Positions 41,814 through 45,912 of a stretch of DNA of 45,912 nt are shown in pieces. The notes under the pieces were generated by a model, which was given only the letters and a program-made list of their open reading frames with translations, searched no databases and was not told the DNA's origin. The stretch comes from Clostridiales bacterium. Lineage in GTDB: Bacteria; Bacillota; Clostridia; UBA1381. The translations under genes and the position numbers were made by a program. Within the stretch, counting starts at the first letter, position 1. Every line of letters begins with the position of its first letter. Location of the stretch: NCBI GenBank assembly GCA_029226065.1, contig JAQXXM010000002.1, positions 1-45,912 on the forward strand, in the 5' to 3' direction.

Positions 41814-44330
41814 TTATATTGTTATACTCGCCTTAGCATTAAGCTTGTTGTTTTCTTTGTATGGCTTAAACAGCATATAAATCATAAATGCAAGCACTGC
41901 CAAAGCAGAAATCAGACCAATTACATTTACGTTGCCACAAAACAACATACCGAACTGATTTACCATAAGTGCTATTGCATAAGCAAATACACACTGATAG
42001 CCTATTGCAAACCAAGTCCATTTCGCATTATTCATCTCACGCTTGATAGCACCGATTGCCGCAAAGCAAGGAGCACACAAAAGATTGAACACAAGGAACG
42101 AATATCCCGATACCTGAGTGAAAGCCTCTGCAAGATTTTCGTATACTGTTCCTGAACCACCGTAGAGAATACCCATAGTTCCTACTATATTTTCCTTTGC
42201 TACAAGTCCTGTAATAGATGCAACGGTTGCCTGCCAATTTCCCCAGCCAAGCGGTGTGAATATCCATGCAATTGCATTTCCGATAGCAGATAAAATACTT
42301 AAATCCAACTGTTCCTCTGAAAGCATTGTAAATTTACCGTCAACAAAGCCAAAATATGTTGTAAACCAAATTACAATCGTAGACAGGAGAATTATTGTTC
42401 CCGCCTTTTTAATAAATGACCACCCACGCTCCCACATACTGCGCAGAACATTTGATACTGTGGGAATATGATAGCTTGGCAGTTCCATAACAAACGGAGC
42501 AGGATCACCTGCAAACGGTCTTGTCTTTTTAAGAATTATTCCCGATAAGACAATCGCCGCCATACCTACAAAATACGCCGATGTTGCCACCCATGCAGAA
42601 CCCCCGAATATAGCACCCGCAATCATCGCTATAAACGGTACCTTTGCACCGCAAGGGATAAATGTTGTTGTCATAATTGTCATTTTTCTGTCACGGTCAT
42701 TTTCAATAGTTCTTGATGCCATAACACCCGGAATACCGCACCCTGTGCCGACAAGCATCGGAATAAAGGATTTTCCCGAAAGACCGAATTTTCTGAATAC
42801 TCTGTCTAATACAAATGCAATACGCGCCATATATCCACAGCTTTCCAGGAATGCAAGAAGTAGGAACAATACAAGCATTTGAGGTACAAAGCCTAAAACC
42901 GCTCCGACACCTGCTACAATTCCGTCTAATATAAGTCCCGAGAGCCAATCGGCACAGTTTGCGGCACTTAAAAGGCTTTCAATAAGAACAGGGATGCCCG
43001 CAATCCATACACCATAATCAGCAGGATCGGGTGCAGTACATCCGTATTTTTCGTAAATATCTATTGATGCAAGCAAATCATCATAAGATGATGTTACCTT
43101 CTCATCTGCCATTGTTTCTTCATCAACAACTGTGTACGTTGCTTCATCAATACCTTTTGCAGAGTCTGCAAAGGCTGTCAATGCAGAAAGTGCCGCATCG
43201 GCATCAAAATCTTCTAATTCGGTATCAAGTGCCACCTCAACATCTTCAGTGTCAACACCATTATCTGATGCATATTCAATGTAGCCATTAACAATCTGTG
43301 AGGCTTCACCAAATTCATCGAAATCATCTGTGTACGCAGATGAGCCTATTCCGAACAAGTGCCATCCATCACCAAACAACCCGTCATTTGCCCAATCCGT
43401 TGCCATTGTACCGACAGATACCATTGATATGTAATAAACAAGGAACATTATAACTGCAAAAACAGGAAGTCCCATCCATCTGTTTGTAACTATCTTGTCA
43501 ATCTTATCGGAATTAGATAATTTTCCTGTATTTTTCTTTTTATAACAGCCCTTCATCAACTGCGAAATATAAATGTATCTTTCGTTAGTAATAATACTCT
43601 CCGCATCATCGTCAAGCTCTAATTCTGCAGCAGCTATATCTGTTTCAATATGCGACATTTTTTGATCTGAAATATTAAGGGATTTAAGCACTTTTTTATC
43701 ACGCTCAAAAATTTTAATTGCATACCACCTTTGCTGTTCTTCAGGCATATCGTGAAGAACTGCTTCCTCGATATGAGCAAGGGTATGTTCGACAGTGCCT
43801 GAAAATGTATGCATCGGAACAGTTTTTCCGTTCTTTGCCGCATTAATTGCCGCTTCTGCCGCCTCCTGTATCCCTGTTCCTTTCAATGCAGAAATTTCAA
43901 CTATTTTGCATCCAAGCTCACGTGACAGTTCTGTGATATTTATTTTATCTCCATTTTTCCTTACAATATCCATCATATTTATAGCTATTACAACAGGAAT
44001 ACCAAGCTCAGTAAGCTGAGTGGTAAGATAGAGGTTTCTCTCAAGGTTTGTACCATCAACGATATTTAATATTGCGTCAGGCCTCTCGCCGATAAGGTAG
44101 TTTCTTGCAACGACCTCCTCTAATGTATATGGAGATAGAGAGTAAATACCGGGAAGGTCGGTGATTATTACACCGTCATGCTTTTTAAGCTTACCTTCTT
44201 TTTTTTCAACCGTAACGCCTGGCCAGTTTCCAACAAACTGGTTAGAGCCTGTAAGTGCGTTAAACAGCGTTGTTTTACCGCTGTTTGGGTTACCCGCAAG
44301 GGCAATTCTCAAATTCATAATTATCACCAT
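41814..44330 (-). CDS. feoB: Ferrous iron transporter FeoB with a large acidic insert
   Basis: 838 residues (834 if the second ATG, 44318, is used). G domain: GNPNSGKT at 13-20, DLPG at 58-61, NMMD at 118-121, SALKG near 147-151. Core membrane region with the Gate motifs LAFLESCGYMARIAF, MLVGTGCGIPGVMASR and FIPCGAKVPFIAM. Between the first two helices (about 334-440) lies a very acidic extra segment, not present in short FeoB proteins and probably outside the membrane. Imports Fe(II) and is regulated by GTP hydrolysis. A palindromic operator (44479-44492) and a shared leader precede it. Confidence 0.95.
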   Translation of the reverse strand: MVIIMNLRIALAGNPNSGKTTLFNALTGSNQFVGNWPGVTVEKKEGKLKKHDGVIITDLPGIYSLSPYTLEEVVARNYLIGERPDAILNIVDGTNLERNLYLTTQLTELGIPVVIAINMMDIVRKNGDKINITELSRELGCKIVEISALKGTGIQEAAEAAINAAKNGKTVPMHTFSGTVEHTLAHIEEAVLHDMPEEQQRWYAIKIFERDKKVLKSLNISDQKMSHIETDIAAAELELDDDAESIITNERYIYISQLMKGCYKKKNTGKLSNSDKIDKIVTNRWMGLPVFAVIMFLVYYISMVSVGTMATDWANDGLFGDGWHLFGIGSSAYTDDFDEFGEASQIVNGYIEYASDNGVDTEDVEVALDTELEDFDADAALSALTAFADSAKGIDEATYTVVDEETMADEKVTSSYDDLLASIDIYEKYGCTAPDPADYGVWIAGIPVLIESLLSAANCADWLSGLILDGIVAGVGAVLGFVPQMLVLFLLLAFLESCGYMARIAFVLDRVFRKFGLSGKSFIPMLVGTGCGIPGVMASRTIENDRDRKMTIMTTTFIPCGAKVPFIAMIAGAIFGGSAWVATSAYFVGMAAIVLSGIILKKTRPFAGDPAPFVMELPSYHIPTVSNVLRSMWERGWSFIKKAGTIILLSTIVIWFTTYFGFVDGKFTMLSEEQLDLSILSAIGNAIAWIFTPLGWGNWQATVASITGLVAKENIVGTMGILYGGSGTVYENLAEAFTQVSGYSFLVFNLLCAPCFAAIGAIKREMNNAKWTWFAIGYQCVFAYAIALMVNQFGMLFCGNVNVIGLISALAVLAFMIYMLFKPYKENNKLNAKASITI

Positions 44331-44344
44331 TAAATCCTTTCACA
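44316..44344 (-). promoter_or_regulatory. Shared 5' leader (copy 3, feoB)
   Basis: The minus strand reads TGTGAAAGGATTTAATGGTG, ATAATT, ATG. Here an additional in-frame ATG (44330) lies 4 nt after AAAGGA, so two starts are possible. Confidence 0.6.
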
Positions 44345-44350
44345 AAACCC

Positions 44351-44459
44351 GTTTGGGAAAAGAAAAGCAAGCAGATTGTGCGTCCGTGCGAACGCTGTGT
44401 ACTCAATGTACATAAGTGAGCACTGATGTGCGAGATGCACCGCTTATCTTTTTCCAAAC
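44351..44459. repeat. 109-bp inverted-repeat element between feoA and feoB
   Basis: Arms GTTTGGGAAAAGAAAAGC (44351-44368) and the complement of GTTTGGAAAAAGATAAGC (44442-44459) match at 16 of 18 positions. The interior carries short palindromes (GTACATTGAGTAC, GTGCATCTCGCAC). A stop-free 56-codon frame runs through it into feoB out of frame. Could be a small mobile repeat or a structured leader. Confidence 0.55.
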
Positions 44460-44478
44460 TTAATTCCTCGCTTTCATA

Positions 44479-44492
44479 TTAGTTATGACTAA
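44479..44492. promoter_or_regulatory. Metal-repressor operator candidate upstream of feoB
   Basis: TTAGTTATGACTAA, related to the palindromes at 44988-45065. Suggests a separate control point for feoB. Confidence 0.55.
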
Positions 44493-44510
44493 CCTTATGC
44501 TAAAAATTTT

Positions 44511-44732
44511 TCATTCTACTTCTATCATTTCGGCATCCTCCTTACGGATAGACAGTTCATATCCCCTAACCGTAATCTCAATCGGATCTCCCAACGGTGC
44601 CGCTTTTCGGATATATACTTCAGTTCCTTTTGTGATACCCATATCCATAATTCTGCGTTTTACACCACCTTCGCCGTGAAGCTTTTTCACTCTTACTGTA
44701 TCTCCGATTTTTGCCTGTCTTAATGTCTGCAT
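44511..44732 (-). CDS. feoA: FeoA-domain protein (second)
   Basis: 73 residues, SH3-like: QAKIGDTVRVKKLHGEGGVK, RRIMDMGITKGTEVYIRKAA and LGDPIEITVRGYELSIRKED. FeoA proteins bind and assist FeoB at the membrane. GGAGG 7 nt before ATG. Second of two tandem feoA genes; 27 bp after the first. Confidence 0.94.
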   Translation of the reverse strand: MQTLRQAKIGDTVRVKKLHGEGGVKRRIMDMGITKGTEVYIRKAAPLGDPIEITVRGYELSIRKEDAEMIEVE

Positions 44733-44759
44733 AATTTTTCCTCCATTATAATATAGTTT

Positions 44760-44972
44760 TTAGACCATAATTTTTCGTGCCATTTCTTCACTTATGGCAA
44801 CCCTTGACTCTTTTACATTTACAATAACATTCCCCCCTAATTCACTAATTACCCTGACAGTTCCGCCCACAACAAAGCCAAGGTTTTCAAGGTGTTTTTT
44901 TACTTCGGGATTTCCTCCGATTTTTTTAATCGTGTTTTCTTCTCCCACATCTGTAAGCGACAACGGCATCAT
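44760..44972 (-). CDS. feoA: FeoA-domain protein (first)
   Basis: 70 residues: MMPLSLTDVGEENTIKKIGG, HLENLGFVVGGTVRVISELG and NVIVNVKESRVAISEEMARK. The sequence differs clearly from the second FeoA, so the two probably have distinct partners or roles. GGGAGG 6 nt before ATG. First gene of the feo transcript, directly behind three operator palindromes. Confidence 0.94.
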   Translation of the reverse strand: MMPLSLTDVGEENTIKKIGGNPEVKKHLENLGFVVGGTVRVISELGGNVIVNVKESRVAISEEMARKIMV

Positions 44973-44987
44973 ATATAACCTCCCTCT

Positions 44988-45003
44988 GTTAGACTTTACT
45001 AAC
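44988..45003. promoter_or_regulatory. Metal-repressor operator candidate 1
   Basis: GTTAGACTTTACTAAC, GTTAG/CTAAC arms with a 6-nt spacer, in the feoA leader. Confidence 0.6.
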
Positions 45004-45021
45004 CAAAAGCTTAAATAAAAA

Positions 45022-45037
45022 GTTAGATTTGACTAAC
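45022..45037. promoter_or_regulatory. Metal-repressor operator candidate 2
   Basis: GTTAGATTTGACTAAC, the same arms and spacing as site 1, close to the expected transcription start. Confidence 0.65.
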
Positions 45038-45045
45038 CCACTATA

Positions 45046-45065
45046 GTTAGTTTAACATAACTAAC
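45046..45065. promoter_or_regulatory. Metal-repressor operator candidate 3, overlapping the feo -10
   Basis: GTTAGTTTAACATAACTAAC: perfect 7-bp arms with a 6-nt centre. It covers the TAAACT -10, so binding would block polymerase. Confidence 0.75.
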
Positions 45066-45077
45066 ATAATTTGTCAA
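45049..45077 (-). promoter_or_regulatory. Promoter of the feoA-feoA-feoB operon
   Basis: TTGACA (45077-45072), 17 nt, TAAACT (45054-45049) on the minus strand. Confidence 0.8.
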
Positions 45078-45126
45078 TACTTAATTTAAAAATTTTTTCG
45101 CCTGTTAATGAGAATTATAATTTAAT

Positions 45127-45155
45127 TTGACATAACGAATAATATGTGATACAAT
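45127..45155 (+). promoter_or_regulatory. Promoter of the DtxR/MntR-type repressor
   Basis: TTGACA, 17 nt, TACAAT on the plus strand; no copy of the GTTAG palindrome overlaps it, so strong autorepression is not evident. Confidence 0.75.
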
Positions 45156-45247
45156 AGAATAAGTAAAAATGGTGAATTTACTGTTATATGGAAACAGTTA
45201 TATAAATGCTTTTTGAATATATTAAATTTGTATGGAGTGCCGATATT

Positions 45248-45619
45248 ATGAGAATACAAGAATCAGCAGAAAATTATCTTGAAGCTATTTTAATGATAAA
45301 ATTAAACAAAGGCTACGTACGAAGCATTGATGTCGCAAATCATCTCAACTTTTCAAAGCCGAGCGTTTCTGTTGCTATGAAAAATTTTCGTGAAGACGGA
45401 TACATTGCAATGGACCCAGACGGCAGTATTAACCTGACCGAAAAAGGGCAGGAAATTGCAGAAAGAATGTATGAACGTCATCAAATAATCGCAAAAGCTT
45501 TAATGGCTTTAGGCGTTGATGAGGAAACTGCATACAAAGACAGCTGTAAAATAGAGCATGATATAAGCGATTTAAGCTTTGAAAAAATCAAGGAACATTT
45601 GATAAGACACTATGACTAA
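45248..45619 (+). CDS. DtxR/MntR-family metal-dependent repressor
   Basis: 123 residues from ATG 10 nt after GGAG; the longer frame (45206) lacks a ribosome site. N-terminal winged helix (SAENYLEAILMIKLNKGYVR, SIDVANHLNFSKPSVSVAMK, GYIAMDPDGSINLTEKGQEI) and a dimerisation/metal domain with ERHQIIAKALMALGVDEETA and CKIEHDISDLSFEKIKEHL, which supply His, Glu and Cys ligands. No SH3 domain, as in MntR. Divergent from the feo operon, whose promoter carries palindromes of the right type, so it most likely represses iron uptake when metal is plentiful. Confidence 0.92.
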   Translation: MRIQESAENYLEAILMIKLNKGYVRSIDVANHLNFSKPSVSVAMKNFREDGYIAMDPDGSINLTEKGQEIAERMYERHQIIAKALMALGVDEETAYKDSCKIEHDISDLSFEKIKEHLIRHYD

Positions 45620-45637
45620 CAGGGACAATCAACTAAT

Positions 45638-45676
45638 CAGCCCCACAAGGGGGTGCTGCTAACGCAATAGCCCCCC
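45638..45676. terminator. MITE-end hairpin acting as terminator after the repressor
   Basis: CAGCCCCACAAGGGGGTGCT and the following GCTAACGCAATAGCCCCC copy the terminal ~38 bp of the MITE-like elements. GGGGG and CCCCC parts can pair, and CTCTTTC follows. Lies between convergent genes. Confidence 0.65.
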
Positions 45677-45681
45677 TCTTT

Positions 45682-45912
45682 CTAATCAATCAAACCATAT
45701 TTAATTTTAATCCTGTCCAATTTATCAATCATTGGTTCTGATATAAACCAAAGGAAAAATGCAGTTGATACGGCGTGAACCAAATCAAACGGCGCACCTG
45801 ATATATATGCCGCTTTAATCATTGCGAAATTAAGCTTATCCTGCGACATAATTATTGAAGATGGATTCATAATGCCGCCGTATATAATAATTGTGGCAAT
45901 CGCACCGAAAAT
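45682..45912 (-). CDS. ECF transporter S component, partial
   Basis: The frame is open to the right edge of the window, so only the C-terminal ~76 residues are seen. Hydrophobic helices (FGAIATIIIYGGIMN, AAYISGAPFDLVHAVSTAFF) and the tail MIDKLDRIKIKYGLID match the end of energy-coupling-factor S components, where GxPFDxxHxxxT and a basic KLxRIKxKYG end are typical. Vitamin or cofactor substrate cannot be told from this part. Confidence 0.75.
   Translation of the reverse strand: MFGAIATIIIYGGIMNPSSIIMSQDKLNFAMIKAAYISGAPFDLVHAVSTAFFLWFISEPMIDKLDRIKIKYGLID

Noticed and set aside
41577-42155. 192-residue plus-strand open frame opposite feoB and its small partner
   Set aside because: It crosses the maturase terminator and is antisense to two well-supported genes; Cys/Tyr/His-rich translation typical of a shadow frame.
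44316-44474. 56-codon minus-strand frame from a TTG with GAGG (MEKDKRCISHISAHLCTL...)
   Set aside because: It runs through the inverted-repeat element and into feoB out of frame; no recognisable protein features. More likely a repeat than a gene.
1-45912. CRISPR array, cas genes or toxin-antitoxin pair
   Set aside because: No regularly spaced repeats with unique spacers and no recognisable cas or toxin genes on either strand.

Overview
The window is an AT-rich chromosomal segment from a spore-forming, probably gut-dwelling member of the Clostridia (Firmicutes). The taxonomic pointers are a spoIIAA-spoIIAB-sigF operon, IreB, a SCIFF ranthipeptide with its radical SAM maturase, a class B sortase with an NPKTG-anchored surface protein, a bile-salt-hydrolase-type enzyme, S-layer-homology proteins and consensus TTGACA-17-TATAAT promoters. 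The genus cannot be fixed from the sequence alone.

Layout. 1-2.2 kb: the end of a large glycosidase-like protein plus a cupin. 2.3-6.8 kb (minus): an E2-acyltransferase-like protein lacking the catalytic His, the spoIIA operon, sortase B and its likely substrate. 6.8-10.8 kb (minus): FlaA1/CapD-type sugar dehydratase, DAHP synthase and prephenate dehydratase behind one promoter with a structured leader. 10.8-13.3 kb (minus): a DnaQ-type exonuclease, RluB and a D,D-carboxypeptidase; the exonuclease and the carboxypeptidase both lack a normal start codon where homology requires one. 13.4-16 kb (plus): folC, an HD hydrolase, folP. 16-17.4 kb (minus): an SLH-M15 peptidase. 17.5 kb: tRNA-Leu(GAG). 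17.6-24.2 kb (plus): an accessory island with a double-HTH regulator, a lipoprotein, a DUF3592 protein, two decayed relatives of these genes and a large SLH protein. 24.4-29.7 kb (minus): QueD-like protein, PerR-type regulator with its box, AlkD-like protein, HAD phosphatase, YhcC-type radical SAM protein, IreB and an M16 peptidase. 29.7-30.0 kb: a MITE-like element. 30-39.5 kb (minus): choloylglycine hydrolase, MFS transporter, tmk, TagA, citrate synthase and a topoisomerase IV pair. 39.7-41.6 kb (plus): SCIFF precursor and maturase, separated by a second, inverted copy of the MITE. 41.6-45.1 kb (minus): feoA-feoA-feoB plus a Cys-rich FeoB partner, controlled by palindromic operators and facing a DtxR/MntR-type repressor at 45.2 kb. 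The window ends inside an ECF transporter S component.

How the parts work together. The clearest functional units are sigma-F control (anti-anti-sigma, anti-sigma, sigma), the sortase-substrate pair, aromatic amino acid entry and exit steps (aroF, pheA), folate synthesis (folC, folP), Fe(II) uptake with an operator-controlled repressor, and ranthipeptide production. The most unusual signals are: the ~285-bp inverted-repeat element placed twice in opposite orientations, once between a RiPP precursor and its maturase; a 29-nt leader with identical spacing in front of three unrelated genes; two genes with damaged or non-standard starts; and an E2-like enzyme with Glu in place of the catalytic His.
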